Shown in pieces: positions 26,859-34,931 of a DNA stretch of 64,000 nt. The position numbers and the translations under genes were made by a program. The notes under the pieces were generated by a model that worked only from the letters and a program-made list of their open reading frames with translations, was not told the origin of the DNA and did not search any database. Origin of the DNA: Sphingomonas faeni (GTDB lineage: Bacteria > Pseudomonadota > Alphaproteobacteria > Sphingomonadales > Sphingomonadaceae); NCBI RefSeq assembly GCF_024273235.1, contig NZ_JANBVH010000015.1, forward strand, positions 1-64,000, read 5' to 3'. How positions within the stretch are numbered: position 1 is the stretch's first letter; each line of letters begins with the position of its first letter.

Positions 26859-27322
26859 TTATAGGGTTGTCCCTGCGGTTTGGTCGGTACCTGGCTGGGA
26901 CCGCCTGCGAGTGCCTGTCCGGTCGAGCCAGCCGGATCTCCCAGAATTTTACCCTTGGCCGTGAAGACCGTCTGGATCGCGCCGATCGACGAGCCGTCGC
27001 GGCCCGGATGCACGTCGACCGTTATCTTGTCGCCGGCCTTGATGTCGCTGGCGTTCCAGCCCCAGCGGCTCATCATGTTGGGGCTCGATCCGACGAGAGC
27101 CCATTGCTCGGTCGTGCCATTTGCCTTTTTGACGATCACGATCAGCCAGGTGTGGGGGTTGGCCCAGGTGAATTCGCGGACCGTGCCGGTGATCGCCGTC
27201 AGCTTGCCCATGTCGAACTTGCCGAACGAGTGATGCGCGTCGGCGGTCTGCGCGAAGGTCGTCGCCAGCGCGACGAGCGCGAGCCCCCAGCGACGCGCGC
27301 GGGATCGTGGTGTGTCGGTCAT
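26855..27322 (-). CDS. DUF6152 family secreted protein
   Basis: 155 aa. The signal peptide ends TADA and is followed by HHSFGKFDMGKLTAITGTV and FTWANPHTWL, the recognisable DUF6152 pattern as I recall it. A small beta-rich domain follows (GDKITVDVHPGRDGSSIGAI), then a Gly/Pro/Gln-rich tail. The His-His after the signal could bind metal. A paralogue is at 54098-54508. Both precede a GHWxGxTLV-family gene. Function unknown. Confidence 0.8.
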   Translation of the reverse strand: MTDTPRSRARRWGLALVALATTFAQTADAHHSFGKFDMGKLTAITGTVREFTWANPHTWLIVIVKKANGTTEQWALVGSSPNMMSRWGWNASDIKAGDKITVDVHPGRDGSSIGAIQTVFTAKGKILGDPAGSTGQALAGGPSQVPTKPQGQPYK

Positions 27323-27365
27323 GATAGTCTCGTCATCGAAAATGGGGGAGCGAAGGAACAGGAGG

Positions 27366-29015
27366 TCATGCTTTGGCCTTTCTCAGCTGGCGCGGGCGGA
27401 TCCCGTAGCGGCCGACGGACATGATCCCGTTGGGATCCACCGCGTCCTTGATCGTCTCCAGAAAGTCGCGCAGCGCATGGTCGTTGTAGGAATAGGTCTC
27501 CATGACCACGTCGTAGAAGGCCGGCGCCGTGCGATACTCGCCCCAGCCATGCTCGGCCGCCACCGCGACGAGTTCGCGGACGATTTCGCGGACCTTCGCA
27601 TTGACCGCGGTCGACCGGGTGACCGGCAAACCCATCGCGAACAGGAAAGCGCGCTCGAAGATCGAGGACGGGAATTGCAACGGCGGGGAGGGCAGCTTGT
27701 ACTTGCGCGCGATCGCCGCGAACACGTCCATCGCCTCGATCGCGGCCTCGCCGGTCCGCGGAATGACCGGCGAGAAGAAGACATGGCCGACCACGTCCTC
27801 GCCCTCGTACGAGATCATCGGCCCCATGCTGAAGGTGCGCAGCGACGGGATGCCGAGCGGCCCGGTATCGAACAGCCCGGCCAGCTCCGCCGCCGGCAGC
27901 GGCAGCGTGCGGATAGCGTTCAGCGTGAACTGCGCACTCGGGACGGCGGCGCCGATCGCGTCGCGGATACAGTCCCATTGCGCCGTTATGAGCTTGCCCG
28001 GGCCATAGAGATTGAACTCGCAGGCCCAGAACGGAACGCCCGCAGCCTGCGCCGCCACGTCGAGCTTGGTCATGTCGGCGCCGGCAGGATCGTTCAGGAC
28101 GGCGGATATGCGCGGATCGATCTGCGGGGGAACGCCGCCGACGATATGCGCAGCGTCACCGCGAACGCCGGTGGTCGGGCTGGACAACGTCCAGAGGCCC
28201 TGCACGATCTTGCTCTGCTCGAGCCGGCCGATGACGTCGACGAGCGGGATCAGGTCGCGGAATTTCGGAACGGTGACCACGCCGGTCGCGAAATTCTCGG
28301 GCGGCGGCATCAGCCAGAAGCCCATCTTCGTGACCACGCCGAAGTTCGATTGCTTGAACAGCCCGTCGATCCGCGGACCGAACCCGGGCCGGAATTGCTG
28401 CCACGTCCTGGCGTTGGGCATGGCGCCCATGCCGGTCCGCATCATCCGGCCGTTGGGGAGAACCACCTCGATGCCGCACTGCGCATCGAAATGATTGCGG
28501 TACGACGCGAGCGTGACGCCGACGCCGCCGTCCAGCGCGTTGCCGATCAGGCTGCCCCAGCCCGGGCTGGGACAATCGATCCACAGCTTCAGGCCCTTTT
28601 CCTGGATGTAGCTGTAGAGATCGAAATAGCTGACCCCGGGCTCGACCACGACATAGCCGTTGCGTTCGTCGATCTCGACGATCCGGTTCATCCGCTTCAG
28701 GTCCAGCACGACGCTGCCCGCGACCGCAGGGGCGGCACCGCCGTAGCCGAGATTCTTGCCGGTCGAGATCGGATAGACCGGGATCTTGTACCGGTTGGCG
28801 ATCTTGATCAGTTCGACGACCTGCTCCGACGTATCGGGCGCGACCGCTGCCGAGGCGGTCGGCTCCGCGGCCTCGTCCCACATCACCGAATAGGAATCGC
28901 GATAGAGTTCGAGATCTTCGTCGCTGGTGAAAAGCCACTCGTTGCCGACGATCGCGGCAAACGCCTTCAGCGCTGCGGTGAAATCGGCCTGGCTGACGTT
29001 GGGAGGCAATTTCAT
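27366..29015 (-). CDS. FAD-binding oxidoreductase, p-cresol methylhydroxylase / vanillyl-alcohol oxidase type
   Basis: 549 aa, the size of PCMH/VAO flavoproteins. The N-terminal FAD-binding (PP-loop) domain has YPISTGKNLGYGGAAPAV and VVEPGVSYFDLYSYIQ. The cap and C-terminal domain end near DPNGIMSVGRYGIRPRQLRK. No signal peptide is present. The family oxidises para-alkylphenols (p-cresol, 4-ethylphenol, eugenol, vanillyl alcohol) at the benzylic carbon. A c-type cytochrome gene (29692-30087) in the same operon supports a flavocytochrome (PCMH, 4-ethylphenol or eugenol hydroxylase) rather than an O2-using oxidase. Start overlaps the upstream stop by 4 bp. Confidence 0.87.
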   Translation of the reverse strand: MKLPPNVSQADFTAALKAFAAIVGNEWLFTSDEDLELYRDSYSVMWDEAAEPTASAAVAPDTSEQVVELIKIANRYKIPVYPISTGKNLGYGGAAPAVAGSVVLDLKRMNRIVEIDERNGYVVVEPGVSYFDLYSYIQEKGLKLWIDCPSPGWGSLIGNALDGGVGVTLASYRNHFDAQCGIEVVLPNGRMMRTGMGAMPNARTWQQFRPGFGPRIDGLFKQSNFGVVTKMGFWLMPPPENFATGVVTVPKFRDLIPLVDVIGRLEQSKIVQGLWTLSSPTTGVRGDAAHIVGGVPPQIDPRISAVLNDPAGADMTKLDVAAQAAGVPFWACEFNLYGPGKLITAQWDCIRDAIGAAVPSAQFTLNAIRTLPLPAAELAGLFDTGPLGIPSLRTFSMGPMISYEGEDVVGHVFFSPVIPRTGEAAIEAMDVFAAIARKYKLPSPPLQFPSSIFERAFLFAMGLPVTRSTAVNAKVREIVRELVAVAAEHGWGEYRTAPAFYDVVMETYSYNDHALRDFLETIKDAVDPNGIMSVGRYGIRPRQLRKAKA

Positions 29016-29695
29016 GACCAGGCTTTCATGCGATCAAGGCGTGACGGAGCGCTGCTCGACTTCTGCATCGTCCAGGCGTGCAGCGTTCCATCCTGCCGTG
29101 ACGGCCGGTAGTGGCGGGCAGGGACCGAAGGAGACGTGCCCGAGGGGTGCGCGGCGTTCAGGAAGGCGACCGCGTCCTGCAAGCGCGCGCCGTCATCCAG
29201 GTCCGCGTCATCCAGGCCCGAACCATCCAGGTCTGCGGAGCGGCGTCCGCTTCGCGCCGTCAGGCGATAGCCGTGATCCCAGGCAATCCGCTCGACGCAA
29301 AACAACGTCGCGCCCGAGGTGACCCCGGCAAGGACGTGGCTGTCGCGCAGCACGCGAACCAGCGCTGCATGGCCGACGGCATCGAGCCGGATGCCGACGA
29401 TCGGGAGCGTTCGTGCCCTGGCCGCGACGAAGGTCGCCAACAGCCGCGGCATCTCGACGCCGTGATCGACGAGGAGCGCATCGATCGGCCGCGGCGCGGC
29501 GTGATATCCGATAACCTGCGCGGAGGCCGCGGATCCGACGGAGCAGGCGATCGACGCGGCGATCATGCCGGAGCCGAGAACGGTCCGTCGCGTCATCGAG
29601 GGGCGATCGACGACAGCGACATCGATCGCGGAAGCGTCGTTTCGATGGCCAGTGCTCATGGCAGTGCTCATGGCACTGTTCATGCCGGTGTTCAT
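29012..29695 (-). CDS. Tat-exported hypothetical protein between flavocytochrome subunits
   Basis: 227 aa when started at ATG 29695, which overlaps the cytochrome stop (ATGA). The N-terminus has a tandem MNTGMNSAMSTAMSTG repeat. A twin-arginine signal follows (MTRRTVLGSGMIAASIACSVGSAASA). The mature part has DALLVDHGVEMPRLLATF, IVGIRLDAVGHAALVRVL and GATLFCVERIAWDHGYRL, and no family that I recognise. Placed between the cytochrome and flavoprotein genes and coupled to both, it may be a maturation or docking factor. The actual start could be any of five methionines in the repeat. Confidence 0.7.
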   Translation of the reverse strand: MNTGMNSAMSTAMSTGHRNDASAIDVAVVDRPSMTRRTVLGSGMIAASIACSVGSAASAQVIGYHAAPRPIDALLVDHGVEMPRLLATFVAARARTLPIVGIRLDAVGHAALVRVLRDSHVLAGVTSGATLFCVERIAWDHGYRLTARSGRRSADLDGSGLDDADLDDGARLQDAVAFLNAAHPSGTSPSVPARHYRPSRQDGTLHAWTMQKSSSAPSRLDRMKAWS

Positions 29696-30087
29696 GGCCG
29701 TGTCCTCGCGGGAACAGCCCGCTTGTGCGGCGCGGTGAGATAGGTCGCCAATTGCGCCAGTTCGGCGTCGGTGATCTCGGTCTTCCGGAAGGACGGCATG
29801 AAGGACACGCCGTTCCGGACTGCCAATTTCACGTATTCGGCAGTCAGATCGGTGCGTTGCAACAATATCGCAGCCGGATTTCCCTGATATTTGCGCTGTA
29901 GAGCGATGCTGCCTGGCCCCGTCGCGGGGGTGTGGCAATCGCTGCACCATTTCCGGTAAATCTTTTCGCCCGACACCGATGCGACAGTGTTCAGCGCGGC
30001 AGGGGATTGTTTGGCAGTCGCCAGTTGCGTCCCCGCCGCGCTGCCGAGCAAGGAGAGCAGTACAAGAAGCTGTAGTCTACTCATCAT
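29692..30087 (-). CDS. Monoheme c-type cytochrome, flavocytochrome subunit
   Basis: 131 aa. The signal peptide is at about residues 5-25. Heme site Cys48-Ser-Asp-Cys51-His52 (CSDCH), with probable axial Met in VRNGVSFMPSFRKTEITD. The size and C-terminal pattern match the small cytochrome subunits of PCMH and eugenol hydroxylase (PchC/EhyA-like). It should accept electrons from the FAD protein and pass them to pseudoazurin or another carrier. First gene of a six-gene minus-strand series down to 25370. Confidence 0.88.
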   Translation of the reverse strand: MMSRLQLLVLLSLLGSAAGTQLATAKQSPAALNTVASVSGEKIYRKWCSDCHTPATGPGSIALQRKYQGNPAAILLQRTDLTAEYVKLAVRNGVSFMPSFRKTEITDAELAQLATYLTAPHKRAVPARTRP

Positions 30088-30393
30088 AGCGCGTTCCGGG
30101 CCCGACCCTGTGCGGGGCCGCTCATGTTCGAATTTCCATGACCTTCATGCGGTCCATGAGAGTATGCACGACGCCTGTTTGCCTCGGTGTCGCTATCCGA
30201 AACGACACTCGGACGGTTATTCCGACCGACCGGATGCAAGCTATTCAGGCTGATCGCGCACGATGCTCTGGAGAGAAAACGTCATCCTGCGAAACTAGCA
30301 GGCGCCTTGCCTCAAGATAGGTGCATGAATTGGCACCATCTTTAGGGGAACGTCGGGAAGGGCAACGTCGTGAAGAGGCCAGGTCCGGACGGC
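30088..30393. other. Intergenic control region of the flavocytochrome operon
   Basis: 306 bp without a gene. Near the cytochrome start there is an interrupted inverted repeat CATG-ACC (30137-30143) / GGTCCATG (30151-30158), a possible operator. Near the HupE gene end a stem AGATaGGTGC (30315-30324) / GCACCATCT (30333-30341) with an 8-nt loop could terminate the HupE operon on the minus strand, although no clear U-run follows. The remainder shows nothing recognisable. Confidence 0.45.
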
Positions 30394-31671
30394 TCAGGCG
30401 AAACTGAAGCTGCGGCTGACGAACCAATACACGCCTTCGAGCACCAGGAACGACGCGCAGACATCGACCACGATCGGCCTCGGAAAGGTCAGCTTGAACC
30501 GTCTGAGCAGCGTGACGGCGCCGACCAGAGTCGTGACGACGGTGAGCTGGCCGATCTCGACGCCGAGGTTGAACCCGACGAGCAGTTCGGCAAGCTTTGC
30601 CGGCGGTATCGCTTCGTTGAGCAGGTCGGCGGCGAACCCGAAGCCGTGGATGAGGCCGAAGATCAGCGTGACGACGAGCCGCAGGCGGCCGGCATCGCGG
30701 ACATGGCCTGCGACCATAAGATAGTTGGCGGAGAACAGCCCGGCGCCCAGCAGCAGGGTGAACGGGAGCAAGCCGATGCCGAGCAGCTTGAGGCCTGCCA
30801 TCGCCAGCAATGCACCACCCGTCCAGAGCGCGAAGAGCCCCGGCCGCTGGATCTGCACGGCAAGATTCTCGACCCCGATCAGCGCGATCGTCAGTGCGAC
30901 CAGCGCATCGATGAACTCCGCGTGCGGACGGATGATGCCGGTGACGGCGAGCGCCAGCGTCAGGCTGTGCCCCAGCGTGAAGCCGGTGATGACGAAGATG
31001 AGATCCTTGAACCGGCGCGAGATCAGGACCAGCCCGAGCAGGAAGCTCATATGATCGATGCCGGTGAAGATGTGCATGAGGCCCATCTTCACGAAGGTCG
31101 GGAAACCGGCGCCCTCGATCTCGCCGCCCTGCGCCTTGCCGAGGTCGATCGTCTGGGAATCGGCGGTCAGCACGTCCTCGACGAAATCGCCCTTGGCGGT
31201 CTGGATCTGTGCAAGGTTCACATGGGTCGGGACCAGTTCGAAGAATGCGCCATCACGCAGCATGATCCCTTCCGCGGAGGGACAATCGTAGAAGAACTCG
31301 ACCCGGCGATAGCCGGTGACGGCCGCGACTGGCCGGGGTTTGCCGGTCAGTGCACAGGCCTTGCCCTGCGCGGTCGCCCCGAGCTTCGGCGTCAGATAGG
31401 CGATCAACTGGGGATTGTTCGGCGGGCGGCCATCGCCGGTCAGCCGGCGTGCCTCGAGGTCGGACACCGAGAACGTCAGGTGCACCGAACTGCCGTCGAC
31501 CAGCCAGGTCGAATGGGATTCGGAACGCGTGTGTGCGCTGGCCGGCGAGCCCTGCCAGAGGAGCATCGCCGCCACGGCCAGCAGCCACCGGCCGATCGTG
31601 CGCGTCATCTCCGTGCGCGTCATCTCCGTGCGCGTCATCTCCGTGCGCGTCATCATCGTGCGCGTCATCAT
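30394..31671 (-). CDS. HupE/UreJ-family membrane protein with repeated start region
   Basis: 425 aa from ATG 31671, which overlaps the PpiC-gene stop (ATGA). The first 25 residues are MMTRTMMTRTE followed by MTRTE repeats. A hydrophobic signal (WLLAVAAMLLW...SAHA) comes next. After a periplasmic domain of about 170 aa, seven or so membrane helices contain the HupE/UreJ_2 signature FVKMGLMHIFTGIDHMSFLLGLVL and GFTLGHSLTLALA. Family members are linked to nickel/cobalt supply. Several in-frame ATGs in the repeat could start translation; all precede the signal peptide. Confidence 0.82.
   Translation of the reverse strand: MMTRTMMTRTEMTRTEMTRTEMTRTIGRWLLAVAAMLLWQGSPASAHTRSESHSTWLVDGSSVHLTFSVSDLEARRLTGDGRPPNNPQLIAYLTPKLGATAQGKACALTGKPRPVAAVTGYRRVEFFYDCPSAEGIMLRDGAFFELVPTHVNLAQIQTAKGDFVEDVLTADSQTIDLGKAQGGEIEGAGFPTFVKMGLMHIFTGIDHMSFLLGLVLISRRFKDLIFVITGFTLGHSLTLALAVTGIIRPHAEFIDALVALTIALIGVENLAVQIQRPGLFALWTGGALLAMAGLKLLGIGLLPFTLLLGAGLFSANYLMVAGHVRDAGRLRLVVTLIFGLIHGFGFAADLLNEAIPPAKLAELLVGFNLGVEIGQLTVVTTLVGAVTLLRRFKLTFPRPIVVDVCASFLVLEGVYWFVSRSFSFA
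31597..31671. repeat. 15-bp tandem repeat at the HupE start
   Basis: Five near-identical 15-bp units, each reading CGTGCGCGTCATCTC or CGTGCGCGTCATCAT on the plus strand, encode repeated MTRTE/MTRTM. Each unit supplies another in-frame ATG. Unit number can change by slippage without shifting frame. Confidence 0.85.
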
Positions 31672-32594
31672 CGCAGGTCCGGCGCGATTTTGATGTCGGC
31701 ACGCTTTTTCAGGAAGCGTTGGTTGCCCTCCTGGAGACGTGCGACCTTGTCGGCGAGAAAGTCTCGAAGCACCTGGTCTCGCGCCTCGGCATAGGGTGTC
31801 GCGACCGGACGCGTGTTGCGGACCATCTGGAGAATGTGGATTCCGCCGGGGGTCTGGATGGGGTCCGAGATCGCGCCATCGGCCAAGCCGAGCGCCACCG
31901 CGAAGACCGGCTTGCCGAGATGCTCTTGCGCGGCGAAATAGAATTCCTCGCCGTCGTCGACCCGACCGGTCGTCAGCAGTCCCGCCGCGGCGGGCGACGC
32001 ACCGTTGCGCAGCGCCGTCACCGCGCGTCGTGCGTCGACACCGCCCGGCGCGCGCCATTCGTGCAAGGTCATCAGACCCTCCGTCGCGTATTTCGCGCGG
32101 TGGGCGTCGTACCAGCCGCGCAGCTCGTCCTCGGCCGGCTTGGCGGTCGTCGCGTCCTGCGCGATCTGGCCTTCGGTTGCCTGGACGAGCGCCTGGCGAA
32201 CGTCGATGTCGTCGTTGGGTAGCCCCATCTCGACGCCGCGTTGTACGTAGAGTTCCTCGCGGACCATGTCGTCGAGGACCTTTTGTCGCTGCGGTCGCGT
32301 GGTCTGCGAATAGGGCAGGCTGTACAGCGCGGTGACCTGTGCGATCAGGTCGGCACGGAGGACGGGGATGTTGTTGACGAGCGCGGCATCCTCCGCGGGG
32401 ACCGATGCAGTGCGTGTCCCTTGCGCGGTGAAGAGGCCGTAGCCGGCAATCGCGAGCCCGAGCAGCGCGCCGAGCGCGGCGAGCAGCAACGAGCGGCGGC
32501 CGACCGGCTTGTGCACGTCCCAGACGGCATCGCCGATAGCTGTGGAGGACGCCGTTGGCTGGGCCGGGTTCGGCGAAGGGGGCTGCTGGGTCAT
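31668..32594 (-). CDS. PpiC-type peptidyl-prolyl cis-trans isomerase, membrane-anchored
   Basis: 308 aa from ATG 32594 (ATGA overlap with the cytochrome stop); the longer open frame to 32822 is out of register with the neighbouring gene and is not used. There is one membrane anchor at about residues 47-70 (RRSLLLAALGALLGLAIAGYGLF). A SurA-like helical part follows, then a parvulin-like domain ending TPGGIHILQMVRNTRPVATPYAEARDQVL. It would fold exported proteins on the periplasmic side. Its coupling to HupE and a diheme cytochrome suggests a dedicated chaperone for that module. Confidence 0.8.
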   Translation of the reverse strand: MTQQPPSPNPAQPTASSTAIGDAVWDVHKPVGRRSLLLAALGALLGLAIAGYGLFTAQGTRTASVPAEDAALVNNIPVLRADLIAQVTALYSLPYSQTTRPQRQKVLDDMVREELYVQRGVEMGLPNDDIDVRQALVQATEGQIAQDATTAKPAEDELRGWYDAHRAKYATEGLMTLHEWRAPGGVDARRAVTALRNGASPAAAGLLTTGRVDDGEEFYFAAQEHLGKPVFAVALGLADGAISDPIQTPGGIHILQMVRNTRPVATPYAEARDQVLRDFLADKVARLQEGNQRFLKKRADIKIAPDLR

Positions 32595-33364
32595 TTCCTG
32601 TCCGGTTGGGTTGGCGCCAGCGAGGCGACGTAGACCGCGACGTTGCGCAATTGTGCGGGGGTCAGCTTGCGCGCGAAGGCCGGGCTCATGCCCGCGCGGC
32701 CCCGGCTGATCGACCGGCGGATGTCTGCAGGGGTGCCGCCGTACAGCCAGATGTCGTCGGTGAGCGAGGGCGCGCCGATCGCGCCGTCGCCGCCGAGATC
32801 GCGACCGTGGCAATCCCAGCATCCGGCCTTGTTATAGGCGTCGCGCCCGCGTTGCTGCGTGGCGTGATCCTTGACGCCGGCGGTGAAGGAATGGATGAAC
32901 TGCGTCAGCACCTCGATCTGCGCCGGGGTCTGCGGCGGCAGCGGTTCGGCCGCATCGGGGTTCTTGCTGGCATAGGCCGGCATCACCGCAAGGTTCCAGC
33001 CATGCTTGTTGCCGGCGCGGATGCCGTAGCGCGCGATATCCTCGATCTGCGCCACCGTTCCCTCGCGGTACAGATGGTCGTCGTCGGTGAGGTCGGGCAC
33101 GCCCAGCGTCCGGTCGCCCTTGCCGGTCGCGCCGTGGCACGACGCGCAATGCTGCTGGTAGACCGGATGCCCGGCAGCGAGCGCAGCTTCGCGCAGGGTC
33201 GGATCGCCGAGGATCGCCTCGGGATCGGCGCGCAACACGTCGGCCGCGATCGCCCGTTCGCGCAGGCCGTGGCTGACGACCGCGACGATGAGGATGAACA
33301 GCGGGATGATCCATATCAGCCGGCGCGGTGTTGCGGCGCGGGCGAGGATCCGGGGGGGCTTCAT
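32591..33364 (-). CDS. Membrane-anchored diheme cytochrome c
   Basis: 257 aa. The N-terminal anchor is at about residues 16-33. Two cytochrome-c domains have heme sites Cys73-Cys76-His77 (CASCH) and Cys182-Cys185-His186 (CWDCH). The arrangement is FixP/CcoP-like, but no cbb3 oxidase subunits are nearby. It carries electrons in the periplasm. First gene of a coupled minus-strand operon (cytochrome, PpiC, HupE), divergent from the winged-helix regulator. Confidence 0.88.
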   Translation of the reverse strand: MKPPRILARAATPRRLIWIIPLFILIVAVVSHGLRERAIAADVLRADPEAILGDPTLREAALAAGHPVYQQHCASCHGATGKGDRTLGVPDLTDDDHLYREGTVAQIEDIARYGIRAGNKHGWNLAVMPAYASKNPDAAEPLPPQTPAQIEVLTQFIHSFTAGVKDHATQQRGRDAYNKAGCWDCHGRDLGGDGAIGAPSLTDDIWLYGGTPADIRRSISRGRAGMSPAFARKLTPAQLRNVAVYVASLAPTQPDRK

Positions 33365-33410
33365 GGCGGCGGTCGTCTATCGTTCGGCCCCTGCGCGTCC
33401 AGCACCGAAC

Positions 33411-33428
33411 CGTAACGTACAGGTTACG
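33411..33428. promoter_or_regulatory. Perfect dyad in the divergent cytochrome/regulator promoter region
   Basis: CGTAAC (33411-33416), 6-bp spacer, GTTACG (33423-33428). It sits in the 134-bp gap between the diheme-cytochrome operon and the divergent membrane-bound winged-helix regulator gene, a natural place for that regulator's operator. GTAACG half-sites recur near 43894 and 45190. Confidence 0.45.
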
Positions 33429-33498
33429 AAACCGTCGGGAGCGGCGCGAAAGCGACGTTTGCGCTTGTCCGGCGGACAAAGGCTGATAGCGACGGGGG

Positions 33499-34800
33499 AT
33501 GACGGCGACGGACACAGACTATCGGGAGCGACTGGCCGCAGAGGCCAAGCGCGTTCGGGATAGCGGGGACCTCGGCCGGTCCGAACCGCTGATCAGACTC
33601 TTCGATTTCCTCGTCGAACGCTCGCTCGACGGCCGCATTCCGCGCGAGATCGAGATTGCGCAGGACGTCTTCGACAAGACCAACGACTTCGACGGGATGC
33701 TTGATGCGTCGGTGCGCGTGTATATCCACCGGCTGCGCCGCAAGCTGGCCGAGCATTACGCGCGGGCGCCGGGCGATCCCGACTGGATCTCGATTCCCCT
33801 GGGTGAATACCGCGTCGTGCTCGCCTCGCCGGAGGTCGTCGACGAGGTTGCAGCGCCGCCCGAGCCCGTCGTCGTGGCGCCGGCGACGCGGCGGATCAAC
33901 CGGGTCTGGCTCGCGGTGCTGGCGATCGCGTTGCTCAACGCCATCGCCTGGATCGTCTATGTCGACCGATCGTCGAGCGACGACGCGGCGGTGCGGAGCA
34001 ATCTGTGGCGGCCGATCGCCGACAACAAACGGCCGACATTGGTCGTGCTCGGCGACTATTACATCTTCGGCGACGCGGCGGACGGGATCGTCGTGTCGCG
34101 GCTGACGCGCGACTTCGCGATCAACTCGCGCGAGGACCTCGACCGCTACCTGATGCTCAATCCCGAGAAGGTCGGCAGCTATGTCGACGTGAACCTGCAC
34201 TATCTGCCGGTCAGCATCGGGCGTGGCCTGCGCAGCCTGTTGCCGGTCGTCAACGCGGTGGCCGGGGGCAGCGGCGAGCACCCCGGAGTCGAGACGATGT
34301 CGGACATGAAACCCGAGATCTTCAAGGCGGCCAATGTCGTCTATCTCGGCTTCCTGAGTGGACTGGGCGCGTTGCAGGACCCGTTGTTCCGCGCGTCCGG
34401 CTTCAAGGTCGGCGACAATTTCGACGAGCTGATCGACAAGGCGAGCGGCCGGCGGTTCAAGTCGGACTGGGGCGTGGTCGCGGACGGCAAGGTGCCGCAG
34501 CGCGACTATGGCTATATCGCCAGCATGCTCGGGCCGACCGGCAACCGCATCCTGATCATCGCCGGGACGCGCGACCCCGCGGTGGCGCAGATGGCCGAGA
34601 TCGCGGTCGACCGCCAACAGCTCGACGCGATCGATGCGAAGAGCGGCGGCGGCGCCTTCGAGGCGCTGTTCGAAGTGCGGACGCTGGGCAATCTCAATCT
34701 CGGCAGTTCGCTCGTGCTGGCGCGACCGATCCGCGCCGAGAGCATCTGGCAACCCGAACGCCAGGCGAGCGCCGGCAATTCGGCAGGTTCGGCGAACTGA
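33499..34800 (+). CDS. Membrane-anchored winged-helix transcriptional regulator (CadC-like layout)
   Basis: 433 aa. The N-terminal part (about residues 28-107) has REIEIAQDVFDK, SVRVYIHRLRRKLAEHY and DWISIPLGEYRVV, a winged-helix pattern seen at the N-terminus of many bacterial signalling proteins. One membrane helix at about 136-154 follows. A periplasmic/C-terminal domain of about 275 aa has no family that I know (LVVLGDYYIFGDAADG, YLGFLSGLGALQDPLF, RILIIAGTRDPAVAQMAEIAV). The layout is a one-component sensor such as CadC/ToxR. It probably controls the divergent cytochrome operon and/or the TonB receptor 131 bp downstream. Confidence 0.68.
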   Translation: MTATDTDYRERLAAEAKRVRDSGDLGRSEPLIRLFDFLVERSLDGRIPREIEIAQDVFDKTNDFDGMLDASVRVYIHRLRRKLAEHYARAPGDPDWISIPLGEYRVVLASPEVVDEVAAPPEPVVVAPATRRINRVWLAVLAIALLNAIAWIVYVDRSSSDDAAVRSNLWRPIADNKRPTLVVLGDYYIFGDAADGIVVSRLTRDFAINSREDLDRYLMLNPEKVGSYVDVNLHYLPVSIGRGLRSLLPVVNAVAGGSGEHPGVETMSDMKPEIFKAANVVYLGFLSGLGALQDPLFRASGFKVGDNFDELIDKASGRRFKSDWGVVADGKVPQRDYGYIASMLGPTGNRILIIAGTRDPAVAQMAEIAVDRQQLDAIDAKSGGGAFEALFEVRTLGNLNLGSSLVLARPIRAESIWQPERQASAGNSAGSAN

Positions 34801-34931
34801 GCAAGTCGCTGCATTCGCTAGGGTAACTTCGGCGACGGCAGGTTCGATCCGGTGCGGTGACGGTACGTAACTGGCGGCTGCGGCCGAATGCGTCTCAGGA
34901 CCCTCGACAGTGAACATTGAGGGAGATCGAC

